Assembly (NCBI GenBank): GCA_003344405.1
Contig: NOWV01000032.1
Span: forward strand, 62,001 to 126,000
Length of the DNA: 64,000 bases
Direction: 5' to 3'
Source: Trichoplax sp. H2
Lineage: Eukaryota; Placozoa; Uniplacotomia; Trichoplacea
The notes below the pieces were generated by a model, which was given only the letters and a program-made list of their open reading frames with translations, was not told the origin of the DNA and did not search any database. The position numbers and the translations under genes are program-made. Positions 1-13,195 of the stretch are shown here, in pieces (the first letter of the stretch is position 1; each line of letters begins with the position of its first letter).

Positions 1-231
1 CACTCCGCAACTAATGCATATCCAATTTTATAGATAGATAAGCGTATATAGCCCCAAAAATTAATTTAGTGTCATTTTATGCATTGCATTCAAAGTTTTC
101 AGTTGAATGTGCAATCAAATACAGTCTATTTTGCTACATTCATAGAATAGCAGTCAATAAACTGTACAGTACATCTATTATGTAGTTAGTATACTTTGCA
201 TTAGACTACAACAAAAAACGAATTGTATACC
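1..231. other. 3' flank of the MBOAT7 homologue
   Basis: AT-rich sequence beyond the stop codon of the MBOAT7-like gene (transcription runs leftwards). It presumably includes the 3' untranslated region. No other gene or RNA is visible. Confidence 0.5.
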
Positions 232-2535
232 TCAATCTACTTTACTCATTTTTTCACGAACACCCTTTGATGATGGCTTAATTAAACTTAGCGTTATCAT
301 TATTATTGAAAAAATGTGACCCCAATAATATAAAGAACCACTCACGGTTACTGTATTATCTATATCAAGAAAAATAAATCCTAAGCTGCTATATTCATAC
401 AATCTAATAGCGACAAAATTGGCTACAAAATGAAAGGCTTTGGAGCTGAAGGAACCACGAAAGTATGGCGAAAAAAAGGATAAAAAGCGATCTTGCCCAA
501 GAGTACATAATAGAGTTGTCATAAAACTAAAGTAATAACCAGCACGAATTCCATGCCAAAACGCACTAACGATAAAGAGTAAAACCAACCTGCAATTGAT
601 ATTAATAAGAACGTCAGTGTACAGTATATTTAAAAAAGCATGAAAATAATCTTTCATGTTTGTACTAATGTTTTGCAAAGCAAATATAGTTTTTATCTAT
701 TGTAGTATACCGTATTCTCACTATATTCTTGCTATCTTTGAATTAACTAATACAACCCATAGCGAAATAGATTTTTAAAACATACCTGATAATATCGGGT
801 AAACCTCGCAACCAATAACGGTAAATAAATGCAGATAACCACCACTGAACTGTCATATTCCAATAACGCATGGCTGGTCTTAATGTTGTTCCGGTTTCAA
901 TTTGGTAAATATCAAGATTGTAGACTGTTTCAAAATTATATAGATCATTCTTACTGGTATTATCATCCAATGCAATCGTTGGACCAGCACCAGGACGAGG
1001 TTTAGTAGCCTCAGGATAAGCTCCTAATGTTGCTATGACACAAGCACTTTCAGCTAGTGCCCAACCGATATAAAATCGAAATCGAAATGCAATAAAATGA
1101 ACTAACACATAAAATAATTTATCAAAGATAGTGCTATTATAAAATTCTTCCGATATGATATAAGCTGATCGATAGTTGCCAAGAGATAGTGAGATACCCA
1201 CCAAGATAGGTACCCAACGCAATCTCTTCATTGCTGGCCACAGTACCTCAATCTGTCCTGCGTTTGGATTATCGATCATATCTTTGTAAACACGATATTG
1301 GAAATAAGGACCAGACAATAATCCACAATAGCAATATCCATATGATAAAAAATCGAACAATGAAGGTAAGGATTTGATGGGTAATCCAGGCAACTTGTTT
1401 ACAACCACTGATTCAGTTTTCCTCAAGTGCCAAAAGTGCACATCAAACGCTATACTAGCCATCTACAGCAAAATATATTGTAATTATTGGCAATTTAAGA
1501 ACACATTCTTTAGAATTGCAAATTAAATTTTTAGAATTTTATAACACCAGTTCAGTATAATTAGAATGCCACGCTAACATAGTACCAACGTATCGTTACA
1601 AATTTAAAATCACATCCATTTTACGCTTATGTCGGCATTTACTATTAGCAATTTTTTAACTGTGACGTAGCGGCATTATTACAGAGGATAACACGGCTGA
1701 CGATATATTTATTGGTATATACAGTACTGTAAAACGAGAACTGTTATACATTTTTGAAATTGAAGTACAATACCAGTCTATACACACTACTTTAGTTAGT
1801 TATCTGAAGATAAATAAATCAAGGAAGATTACCAACCGGAATAACGAATAAACGATATGCTCAATGTTGCTAGTATTGTACGGTATGATAACACTTGGCC
1901 AAGGACCTTTGAGCAGTCCCTGTCTCGGCTAATGCTATTGCCTTTTGGCACAAGCTGATTTGCCAACCGTACCTTAATTGTCAGTATTAGCTGTATGGCG
2001 TTAGAATGGTTGCATGGTTTTGGTAAGCCAAAATAATGTGCTATTCGGAAGAATAGTAAATATAAAAACGAATACAAAAATCCTAGCGTATGGCAGTACC
2101 TAGAATGATATTGAAAAGAATCAATTTTAAGTGATATTATAAAGCGTACACTTATTGGTACGATGAAATCATTTCCAACAGTTCAAAAAATTGTTTGAAT
2201 TAACAGCGACTAAGCGTATCTGATCCAAGTGGGTCATATCCCAAATTAAATTGTACTTCATAATTTCTAACTACTGTCGAAAATGTAGCATTAGCCATCT
2301 TTTAGCAAGACTTGTCGACTCACCGATAGGGTGCAAAACGACAGATGATGTAAGTGCCTAGTATAGTGACAAATGAATGAACAACATCGAATCCTATCGT
2401 AGCTATTGCTACGGATAAACCGATGGCAAAAGTCAACCACTGCCGATGGACAGCACTCTGCACATTTTTAATCAAAAAGCCAATAGGTATAGACACCAGA
2501 AGTAATGAAACATAGATAATATCGTCTGGAGACAT
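232..2535 (-). CDS. MBOAT7: Lysophosphatidylinositol acyltransferase (MBOAT7/LPIAT1 homologue), 4 exons
   Basis: A multipass membrane-bound O-acyltransferase. The family moves a polyunsaturated acyl chain (typically arachidonoyl) from acyl-CoA to lysophosphatidylinositol in the ER membrane. Coding exons are 2324-2535, 1973-2099, 786-1462 and 232-589, joined in phase to 457 residues, close to the usual ~470. The start is the ATG at 2535 (MSPDD..., like vertebrate MSPEE...); the TTG two codons upstream is not needed. Visible family signatures are an N-terminal IPIGFL segment, YLLFFR in exon 2, LSYGYCYCGLLSGPYF in exon 3, the catalytic-Asn motif MRYWNMTVQWW (Asn315) and the catalytic-His motif SAFWHG (His351). 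Spacing and order match MBOAT7 better than other MBOATs. It sits alone, 1.5 kb downstream of a TRPA gene on the same strand. No breaks were seen. Confidence 0.93.
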
Positions 2536-3991
2536 GACCAATATCGTTTGATCGCCACACCGCTAATCAGGAGTTAATAATATATGATGAACACTAGTAA
2601 AGTACAAAACGTGTCAAAACGCCAGATCAACCGAATTTCGCTACAGCATAGAAGCAACATAAAGTCAAAATGAGTCTTCTCCGTAGTAGAGTACTATGCT
2701 ACTGTTCATAAAACTGATGCAAATTGATCATATACATCTTGTGAATAAGTAAGTTCAAAATTTTGATGTTGTACAGCTGTAGAAAACAGAAATTCTCGAT
2801 GCACTTGCAGGTCAAAACGAAAATCGATATGGTAGCAGACGCTTAATGGGTCGGATGGAGGCGATCGCTAGTTTGAAGAACAGACTCGCAGTATACTGTA
2901 CACATAGTAATATTTAACAACATTAGTAATGCGATGATGACGTTTCAAATGCTCAGTCATTCAGAGACATGGCATTTACTGTTATGCATGCTAAGCTACG
3001 TATGAGACAGTGTATATCACACAGTATAGACCCTAAAACGATGTTTTAATTCAGAGTCTGCACGGTACTGTTCATCTTCTACCGCATCATAACGATTTCC
3101 AGTACCACTGCTCTCATTGATTCTCGTAGGTATAAATGTGTTCCATGAAAACAGATTTCTCAATCAATGCAAAATACGTCAATGTATCTGCCAATTTCAA
3201 CTATGTACACTACGATTCTAATTGTAATTTACTACTAGAACGTTAAAATAGTCTATACAGATACGCATAGTCATAACGAAACGACCTGGCGATACTGCAC
3301 CTTTAGGCCTTTGCATCCAAATAAACCTTGCTACGATAAAGTAAATCTATATTCGTTTAAACAGACGCTTGCTATATTTGGTCAATTTCAATATCTTCAG
3401 AGCGCCATTGCTCTACGTAAAGTTAACTATACATCTTGTCGCAGATGTAAAAGCTTTAATATCTTTCCATGTTAGAACTATACGAAGATGCAAAAATTGA
3501 GCCAGAAGACTGAGCTATAATGGTAATCAATACAGTTTCGGCCAATGGTTATAAAAATATTCTTATAGGTAGTCAACATGTTATAATAAGGTTTCAGGAA
3601 TCAAATAATGATTAATATCTTGCATAATGTGAAAAAGAAACATTCAAATTATGATGAAAAATATTGAGACAATACATAACAAACTATCTTGACAAAATAA
3701 GCATATATATTAATGAACATCATTAATTACGATCCAGGACTGATTAAATAAAATAGTATGATTGAATAATTAAACGTTAATTCTAAAATCAGTTATATTA
3801 TTATTTTCAGCATATGAATAAATAAATTCTTTTCAAATTTATACTGTCAGTACGAAAAATTGAGTCCTTAATACACGATCACACCATGCCCCTAAATAAG
3901 GCCCTTATAATAAAAAATGATACATTTTTTCTCTGCAAGCTTACGCGTACATGTCAAACCACATAAACAATAATAAACCCTTAAGTTATAA
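2536..3991. other. Intergenic region between TRPA-a and MBOAT7 homologue
   Basis: About 1.45 kb that should contain the 3' end of TRPA-a and the promoter of the MBOAT7 homologue. It has no convincing ORF. The right half (about 3540-3990) is strongly AT-rich; the left half is more mixed. No recognisable RNA gene or mobile element. Confidence 0.5.
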
Positions 3992-6900
3992 TCATGCAAT
4001 TGCATTTTCATTCCTTGATAAACACTTAAGTGATTCAGTCTTGCCATATGTTGCTAAATTTGGTTCTGAAGATGGTTCCATTAATGATGCAAGGTCATGA
4101 TTGGAAGTCCCACCTAATGAATGCGATCTAGGTTCAACAGTAAAGTCACATTCTGAATCGAAACTATCACTAGATTCAATCGTATTAAGCATTTCACCAC
4201 CCTGACGAAATAAATCTATACCCACAGGTTGAATAGGTCGTTGATTCAACTTTTTGGGATTATCCACACTTAAGCACGGCTTGAAACTCTGCTGTGATTT
4301 AACCTTTCGTAGTATTTTGCCTTGAGAAGTGTCTGTAGACTTTAAATCATTAACGGAAGATCGTAAATTCATCCCCACAGAGTTCTCAATTCCATTGCTG
4401 ATAAATCCATCAGCTTCAGGGACACAACATTCATTACCGCCATATTCACCTATAGGCTCACCAACTCTTGAAAATACATCATCGCCAGATTGAATTATTT
4501 CTTTATTTTGCTTCAGAAGTTTAATCATCAAGGATTGTAAAGAATCAAAACGCACTACGAGGTCATCTAACCTAATAAGTAATAGTTAAGATGATTCTAT
4601 TCTAGCAAGACGGCAGGGGTAAATATTACTTAAATTACATATTACATATACATGAATTACTTCTGCCTTTGGTCTTTCAGTTCATACTGCACATCGAGTA
4701 TTCTCTCCGTTTGGTCATTGTCAACGGTTGGTACGTCAATTCCATTATTATTTAAAAAACCTCCCGGAGTATAAGGCTCAGGATCCATCTAGTTAATAAA
4801 GTACAACAACTTAATTAAATGTAGAATCTAATACATGTGTACCTAGGATTATAGAAGTTCCAATACTAGTGCAAGCACATCGTAAACGTCATATAAAACG
4901 ATTAAATAAATTACGTATACTCATTGAAAATAATATTCAATATCAATGAATCTTGGTGTCTAGACACGCTTAAACTATCCTGCTGCTGTCATCAATACAA
5001 TTTTATCTAATCTGCATGATAGTGCACTCACTTTCTCCCAGTAAGGACGAGGGAAACATGTCAAGTTAGGAATATGAAACTTTTTCCTTGTAACCAAAGG
5101 TAAAGCCCTTTCCAAGTCATCGAAGTATTCTGCTTGCAAAGCTAAGCGCTCAAGATGGGCTTCTCTTTGTACTTTATTAACATCACCTACAGCCAAACCA
5201 ACCTAAATAACGGATATGAAATAAACAATTATAAGCCTTGTTTAAGTTATGCAGATGGTGAGAATAAATGTAGCCATAAAATACAATTACTTAACCATTT
5301 ACCATTAGATTAATCAACATTACTGGCATGAAGAAAACAAATAACGCAATATTAATTAACAACATCACACTGCGGGGATACGCTATCGTTCCATCTTCTA
5401 TTCTCGGGAACCACACATCAGGCAAGTTGATTTCTCCAACCATCATATCAATGACTCTTACAAAAGCCAAAGGAAGAGTATACATCTCCTTCTGCATCAA
5501 ATATGAACAGGGAAAGCTACTTAAAATGCTGAATTGCCATGTAAAAAGTGCTAATTTTAACAGAAAAATAGTGAATTGACTAACCGACGATGGATCCAAA
5601 AGTGAAAAGCTCATAGCAAAAGCCATAACCAATACCGCTACAATTAATGACACCTTCCATTGCAATTTTTCGCAAAGGGGATTAATTTTAAATTAATATG
5701 AGATACAACCATTGCATCGTTTATAGACCAAATATGGCTACTATTAATTGTATAGCCTAGTCACGAGATATTTTACATTATACTGGTATGTTAAAACAAC
5801 TGAAATATTAGATTGCTATTATTTTATCAAATGATTTCAGTGAAATTAAGTCTATTATGCTAACGTAGAATTGTGATATCATATGCCCCTGTACTAATAT
5901 GATTACGATCCCGTTTCATGTCAAAAGAACAACCGATACAATGATCATACCTTCATTATAGTTAAAAACATTGACTTCAACATTACCACATAAATTCCAA
6001 AAATTTTCATTCTGTCAAAAAATTTCATTCAATTATGTAGTCAATCAAAATTGCTTGCAAATAAAGTGCTTGCTTACCTTTGAATATATTGCAGCAAATT
6101 AATATAGGCAACAAAAACGATTACACTATACATGGTCAGCTTAATGTTGTAGTTCGATCCCAGCAGCAAAGTCGAAACACATATTATGTACAAGAAGTTC
6201 TCAAAATAATTCGATAAATCCCTAAAATATCTCAATCTCTATATGAAGAAAATATTAAGAGTTAAAGGTATTAAGTTTTATATTATAACATCCTAGGATC
6301 GTCCTTCAGTTCGTAATTGTAGTGCATGTACGAAAATAGAACTATCCTTACCTGCAAGTACAACAAATAGGCTTCTTTAACTAAATTTAGTAGACCAAAC
6401 GTGACCACAACTGTGGTAAAGCTTATGCTAAGGTATAAATCCTAAACAGAGTCAAGAAAGAGTAACATTATGAACAACCGCTACATCAATCGTTGAAAGT
6501 ATTGAACTACTAGGGGACCACTCAATCCAAAAAGAATTAGATTTCGATTGAGTTGTCCCTAGTATTAGTCATAGTTCCTTGTACGTATCCATACCGTTTG
6601 TTTGAAGGCAATTTCATTTGCTCTACTGTTATTCATAATGGTAGTATTTAGATCCGTCATGTTATCATTAGGATCTATTGTTACCGTAGAAGCTATATGG
6701 TTGGAATTCGAATTTATGGAGTTATCACTTGGTCTTAATTTAAGACCGATATTTACATCTCGATGAAAATAGTGATCGGCATAAATAGATCGATGATAAA
6801 TAACACAAACGCTGAGTGATGTGATAAACAGTACATAAACAATCAAGTTGAAGAAGTATATGTGCCAACCAAATCGATTCCTATAATTTAATTTATTTGT

Positions 6901-9900
6901 ATCATATAGCAACGATACGTTAGCAACTAATAATAAAATAGAATAGTATGAATCAGCGCGAATAAAATTATATTACCATTTAGCATCCAATAATTTGGTT
7001 GAAAGAGGATGCTTAAGCAATTTCGCTCGCCTAAATTGAACCATCGTCTGATAGCATTCAAATGCATTAATATCGATGCAATGTCAATCACAATAGACTT
7101 CATCACATACAATCGAGAGAAGAAGTACCTACTAATATTTATGTAAGCCTTTTAAATGACTCACCAAAGCATATCTACATTTAATACCACGGTACAGAAA
7201 ATCTATACTTACTATCAGAGCATTTGTGTTAGGAATTTTGCCGTTACTGCAATGTTTAACTTCAACGTCTGGACCAGGATCTATGTATGTAAAGTCATAC
7301 TCCACCTAGTACAAAATTTAACAGGAATATTAAAGACTTGAAAAGAAGGCCATTTGCTAATTGCAAAGCCAGCTAAATTGGCTGCTATTAATATCATGTT
7401 CACCTTTTGTGTTCGTAATTTCATGTTTTCATTCGTTCGTACAACACATGAGTCCATCATCACCTTTTCGAATGCAAAATCGTATCAATAAACGTTATCG
7501 GTGAATTAATTTATCGGTAGTAATATAATCATAATATTCGCTTTTTCAATAATTTCCGCAAACCTTCGCAACAATTGGCAACCTTTTTATCAAATTTTGA
7601 AAAACTGTGTGACCGTTGGTATCAACCTTTTTCAAGATAGCTTTCGCTCTAAAGCAAACGACAACACATACAGTATTATGTAGCAGACCGGCAACCTTAA
7701 CGAAATTCTTTTAATTTGCACTTTATGTATTACTATATAAATTATTAATAAGTATTTACAATGCTAGCTGTAAGCTGCGTTAAGAAATATCGTAAACTAA
7801 TACCTTTTATGTATAACTAGTACCATAGCTACGTCTTCATGATCATTTTCGATTACAATATCCATGCAATCTTTACCATCTCCATCTCTTAACGTGATAT
7901 CTGCTCCATGATCTAGTAACAATTTTACCATTCGTGCATTACCCTTACGAGCAGCTTTATGAATTGGGCATTCCTACGATAATGGTTAAATATCATGACG
8001 GTAAAGTTAAGACGCAAAATAATAGTTTGTATCGAATGTTATATTTACTTCGGAAAGTAGATTAGACTGATATCATACAGTTGTGAATACAAGAAACGCA
8101 ACAGTACCATAAACTTAGCTGAGCTACTTACTCCTCGATAGTCCGCTAAATTTACATTTGCACCAGCGAATACCAGTATTGTTGCTATTTCACAATTTCC
8201 TTTAATAGCAGCAATTTCCAATGGGGTCAGGTAACTACTATCTCTGTAGGTAAAAATAAAGATAATTCAATGTTAATCTAAATTAGTCAAAAGAAAGCGG
8301 CATCCTTAACATAATATATAATTAAATACGGTTTTCAGCATAACGATTAATCTATTACATGTAATCACGAAATAGTAGAACGTCAATAGTAATAGTAGTA
8401 AGTGTTTACAACCTCTTGGGCATAAATACCTCTTTTCAACATCTCCACCAAATTTCAATAACGTTTTAACAACGCTTGCATGTCCAAGAGACACTGCAAC
8501 ATGTAACGGAGACTTCGATCTGTCACCTAAACAATTTAGCAACGATGGATACTTGCGACAAATCAGTTTTACTACTCTAGCATTACCACTCCTAAAACGA
8601 ACAGTCAGTTTATAGTGTCAATATTACAAAGCCAGTAATTTCTTTTACAGATAAAACAATTAAAAATCTGAACGTAGCATTTGTTGATACTTACATGCAA
8701 GCAATATGGAGAGAACTATTATCATCACCGTCATTAATTTCGCCCATAGCATTGGACTTTAATAATACTTCTACAATCTTAGAAGGTAACGTTAAAACAA
8801 AACAGCATTTAATAAAACTTCAAAGGTGCCACTCTATATTCATTAATGTCATAATTGTACATCATAATGCACAATGATTGTGGTATCCTACTTCCAAGTT
8901 TCCCTTCTTAACGGCGTAATGAAGCGGTGTACATTCAAAAGTATCCATATCATTTATGAGACGTAATGCAGTAATCTAAGTTGATAATTGTAACCAAGAG
9001 ATAGGAGTTTGGTTATTCATTGATAGTTAAAATTTAATATTTGTCAATAGAGCAGCAAAAACCATCTTACAGAAAAAGACAGTAGAAGGTTTAACACTTT
9101 TGTATGAGAATTTTCAACGGCAATGTGAAGGCAAGATTTGTTTTGATCATCCACTGCAGTAATGTTAGCGCCGTGATCCAGAAGAAACTTTGTCATTTCC
9201 ATGTGACCCTTGCTGACTGCATACATTAATGAAGTCCTCCTTTTTCGATCGCCATGTCTTATATTAGCACCCTATAGTGGAATTGATCAAATTTGGATTA
9301 AAATTATTGGAACTTTATATAAAGTAAATAAAAACCTCCATTGAAAATTTACAACGCAATTACTATTTTACGACAATATACCGCATCTAATAGAGCCTTT
9401 GCAGCCGTTAAATGTGAATGTGAGGCAGTATAATGCAAAGGAGTCCTATATAAGTCATCTCTAGCTTCAATAGGAGCCCCAAGTAAAATTAATTTTCGCA
9501 CAACATCAGGGTAGCCATTAGCCGCAGCTACATGAAGAGCAGTTAAGCCATCTCTCTAGTTAAGAAAGATATACAATACCATATCATGTCACGCTATTTA
9601 CCTACGGCAGTTAATTGAAGCCTGATAAGAATTTACCTGAATAGCTCTAATATTAGCACCAGATTGTACCAATAGCTGAATAACCTTTAAAGATACAGGT
9701 AATTATAACATTTAAATGCAACTTGAATTTACATAGCTTTTACGATGTTAGCAAGAAAGTAAGAGTTTTGACCTCCTTATGATTTCCTTGAGCAGCTTTA
9801 TGTAGAGGAGTTTGTTGTTGATTATCCATTTCATTGATATGGTCTTTAATATTCAATTTACAACTACCAGCAGCATCAAGCAACATTCGTACAACCTTTG

Positions 9901-11801
9901 CAGCACCCTTTGCTGCAGCATGATGAAAAGCCGTTCCACCATCGATAGATTTCTTCGTTATACTTGAGCCTCGATCAATCTAAATTGACAAGCCAATTAC
10001 CGAAATGATACCTATCTTTACGCTGTTTACTAAATTTATTAATTTTTCAAGCATTTGACACATTGTCTTACCAAAAGCCTACAGACTTCAACTTTATTTC
10101 TCATACAAGCCAAATGTAAAGGGCTTAGAAGATCGTTATCAACTTCATTAACTAGCGACTGATCAATGTGTATCAAGCGCTACAATAACAAAAAATAACT
10201 ATATTTTACTGTTCGAATGTTTCTTTAACTCATCATCTCAACTTTAACATAGTGCACAATATTTTACGGAAATATCTGTTATCTGCACATGCATATTACC
10301 AGATCCATTACCAGATCCATGTATTGGTAAAGTAGATAAGGAGTATAGAAACAAGTATAGGTACATTGTAGCTATGAAAGTGGAATAAACCTTGCAGATA
10401 TCCTCAAAGCCAAGTCTACTGGCTTCATGTAAAGGCGTTTCACCATCCGAATCTTTCAAACTGACAACTGCATTATGTTTAATTAATGTTTCCAATGACA
10501 GAAATGCATTATGCTTGACAGCCATAAATACAGGAGAAGTATTATCGTACCCTCGTATGTTCACATCTGATATAATCAACCATAAATAAGGCATGCGATT
10601 AGGGTTCAAGTAATAACATAATCTACTCATACAGAAATGTTACACCATTGTGTACTTTATCGTAGTAATCGTATAACTTACTTTACCTGACATCAAAGTT
10701 GTAACGCATTAAATTAAATTATCCTAATATAGTATATCATAGTAAACTACTGCACAGTAAACCAGCTGCATTATAGTGTACGGGTTATATATGGATGCGT
10801 AAAATGGTAAGTTAATTTCCACTGTAACATCAACTATAATTTAAGTTGTACCTGCACCATATTTGATCAAGGTTTCGATAATTTCCACTCGATCATATCT
10901 AGCGGCATAATGAAGTGGCGATAAGTCACATTCATCCAGTCGGTTGCATGCATCACTAGTTAGGAGGTAGTTATGTGCAAAATAGTCTTCAATTAAGTCA
11001 ACTCTGCCCAGTTTTGTGGCCTACGAATTTTAAATGATAACGTCCTTACTGTTGTAAATATGCAAAAGGCATCCTACTTTACGAAAAACACGATTACCAT
11101 ACAAAGTGCATATCTTACAGTTAACCAAGTAAATCTTCATAAGTCTGAATTTGACGACTCTTTTAAATATGCAAAGGTATCCTATCTTACGTACAACATC
11201 GCTACCATGCAAATTGCAAATCTTATAATCAACTAAGCTAAATCTTCAAATAATTTACAATAGTCTTTACGGTTATCATTTGCAAGTTGTAAGAGAAGTT
11301 TAGATACTGGTCCAAAAACCTTGACGCGTTATCATCCTTAAAATGTATTATAATCGATTGTAATCCAATATACAGTATACGCTACTGCACTGTACATTAA
11401 GTTAGTAGAAATTTCAGATAGTCATTGAAATAAAGAGCCGTCAACAGAGCAGAACGAGCAACTAGGTGCACGCATAATTTTGTGTGCATCAGGTATGCTA
11501 AAAAGTACTTTTCAATCTACGACTTACAATACTGTACTTAGCAAGACTATGATTTATCCTGGAAGAGATTGGACAGAGATATACTATGCATGAATATTAT
11601 GATAGCTATAAAGGCATTATTATATTATAGCCGAGTTACCAAGAACAAATCGACCCTGTTCAGTGCATGGCTTTTGATTTTGTTAGGTGATAAAATCCCC
11701 TGATCGTCAGTACACTTCTGTGCGGTCTTATTAACGTGTATATCCAAATCATCACTGTTTGCTGGTTGAGAATGGCTCAAACGGCGTTTTATCCGCATCA
11801 T
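3992..11801 (-). CDS. TRPA1-like: TRPA-a: TRPA-family cation channel with long C-terminal tail, 25 exons
   Basis: Ankyrin-rich TRPA cation channel, 1279 residues. Exons, 5' to 3': 11640-11801, 10852-11020, 10391-10566, 10072-10179, 9773-9979, 9637-9684, 9382-9555, 9071-9271, 8892-8975, 8695-8777, 8430-8591, 8132-8243, 7804-7973, 7564-7648, 7213-7305, 6977-7047, 6595-6880, 6352-6441, 6078-6238, 5951-6011, 5585-5653, 5303-5491, 5032-5202, 4661-4788, 3992-4571. All junctions keep phase. The start is the first ATG of exon 1 (MMRIKRRL). Residues ~55-619 are ankyrin repeats (TPLH-type motifs), 620-700 the linker, then S1, a glycosylatable S1-S2 loop (several N-x-S/T), S2-S5, pore helix and filter MMVGEIN (Glu944), S6 LINLM and TRP-like helix VGLAVGD. 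The tail has a predicted coiled coil and a ~190-residue Ser/Asp-rich last exon (580 nt against 82-151 nt in the paralogues). Family membership is secure; orthology to TRPA1 itself is not. Confidence 0.93.
10295..10318. repeat. 12-bp unit repeated twice
   Basis: Two exact head-to-tail copies of attaccagatcc inside the intron between TRPA-a exons 3 and 4. Probably a slippage product; no function is implied. Confidence 0.7.
11056..11248. repeat. Imperfect tandem duplication (~85-bp unit, ~109-bp period)
   Basis: The stretch 11056-11140 recurs in diverged form at 11165-11248. Both begin aaatatgcaaa, share landmarks such as tacca...gca and end in aaatcttca. It lies in intron 1 of TRPA-a, just upstream of exon 2. 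An old local duplication is the simplest reading; it has no open reading frame in common. Confidence 0.65.
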
Positions 11802-13195
11802 TTTCTTCAAATCATGATATAGAGTGAAATAAAATGAATAAGGAACATTAGTGGCGCTCTCGTTTACGGATAACACTGAATAGATTTGTTATTATCATCA
11901 AGCCCAATATACGATTCCTGAGCAAGGCTGGGAAGCAGCGTAAAACGCCGTCGTTTTCAACGGTGCGACTATTCAATGTGAATTGATCCTGCTACCATGG
12001 TACTACCATTCAACTATACGTACTGTAGTTTAACCTACTGTACAGTATATTGACTGCTAGTATATCGAATTTCAAAGAAAAAGAAGATGGATATTCACTA
12101 TTTGAGTCTTTGAATTAAGACTATGTTGAAGGAACACCACTATAGTCCGATGGTTGCGTTGAAAATGTCCCCATGTGAATATACAAGTGTAGATGGTAGC
12201 CGTTTGCAATTGATAATATCGAGCAAGTAATCTATCAACTATAATACATGAATTCATTCATTATTGCAAAACAAAACAGCTAAGATATGAGTACCTACTG
12301 CACTTTATGGTGCTCAATAATAATATAAAAAAGGCAGAGAAACTTTCAAACATGCTATCACGTGCAATCTATCTTTTGCAGCGAAAGCCATGCCATCATC
12401 AACAAAGTCAATCGATGGATGTTGGCTATTCTGAATTCGAAATAATGTCAGATATCAATCAAAACATCCACGAAGAGTTTCTTTCTTAAGGTTAAAATTA
12501 GCAAAGTAACTTGAATTCAGCACTACTATACAGTACCTGTACTTGGACCTTTCCAAGTCGGCACCACTATTAAAAAGACTTTGTAAGTGATGATGCTTGC
12601 TATACTTGTGTAGCTACGTGAAAGTCGAAATGGATGTGTCGAGTCAATTAATTCATACGCAAGGAAAAAATTTCATCAGCAAGCCACGATTGACAGAGAA
12701 AGGAATCCAATATCGTTGTCTTAACTCATCGACGAAGTACTACAAGCCATCATCTTGCTATAAAAATAAAAATGTACCACAGTCATCGATAGCAGAAAGC
12801 CCTAATCCACATCGAGAAAGAGATTAATGAATGAATATTTCGCAAGCGGGCGGTTTTCCAGCTTTTGCAACAGCATGCACAGTACGGTGCAGTACAGTAC
12901 TGTATTGTGTCCTGTCCATGACGGTATTATACCGTATTGAATGTGTCTTGAAGTACCGTACAATAGACGTACAAGAATCACAAAAGGCGTTCTGAATGTC
13001 CTATTGTACCCTCAATGTACAGTACAGTAGTTTAACTAGATACACTACAATGAAAGTTAAAGCTTGGACATTGTACCGCATTGTGACGGGTAAGTGAAAC
13101 CACCAATGCGTACTCACTTATTGGATAATAGAGTACAATGTGATCCATTTTCTTCCTTACATTGGAATAGTAAAAACGAACTAGTGGTAAAACGC

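Noticed and set aside
1829-2077. Open frame 1829-2077 with its own start as an independent small protein
   Set aside because: The apparent first residue is TTG; the true coding part (1973-2099) is exon 2 of the MBOAT7 homologue and continues in phase on both sides.
5328-5579. Plus-strand ORF of 83 codons
   Set aside because: Lies opposite the TRPA-a pore and S5 exons, whose frame, phases and family motifs are clear; a shadow.
10244-10630. Long minus-strand open frame as one exon
   Set aside because: Only 10391-10566 fits the exon 3 length and phase shared by all four TRPA genes; the rest is read-through into both introns.
12307-12827. Two plus-strand ORFs as a spliced gene
   Set aside because: I could not find a donor and acceptor pair that joins them in frame, and neither resembles a known protein.
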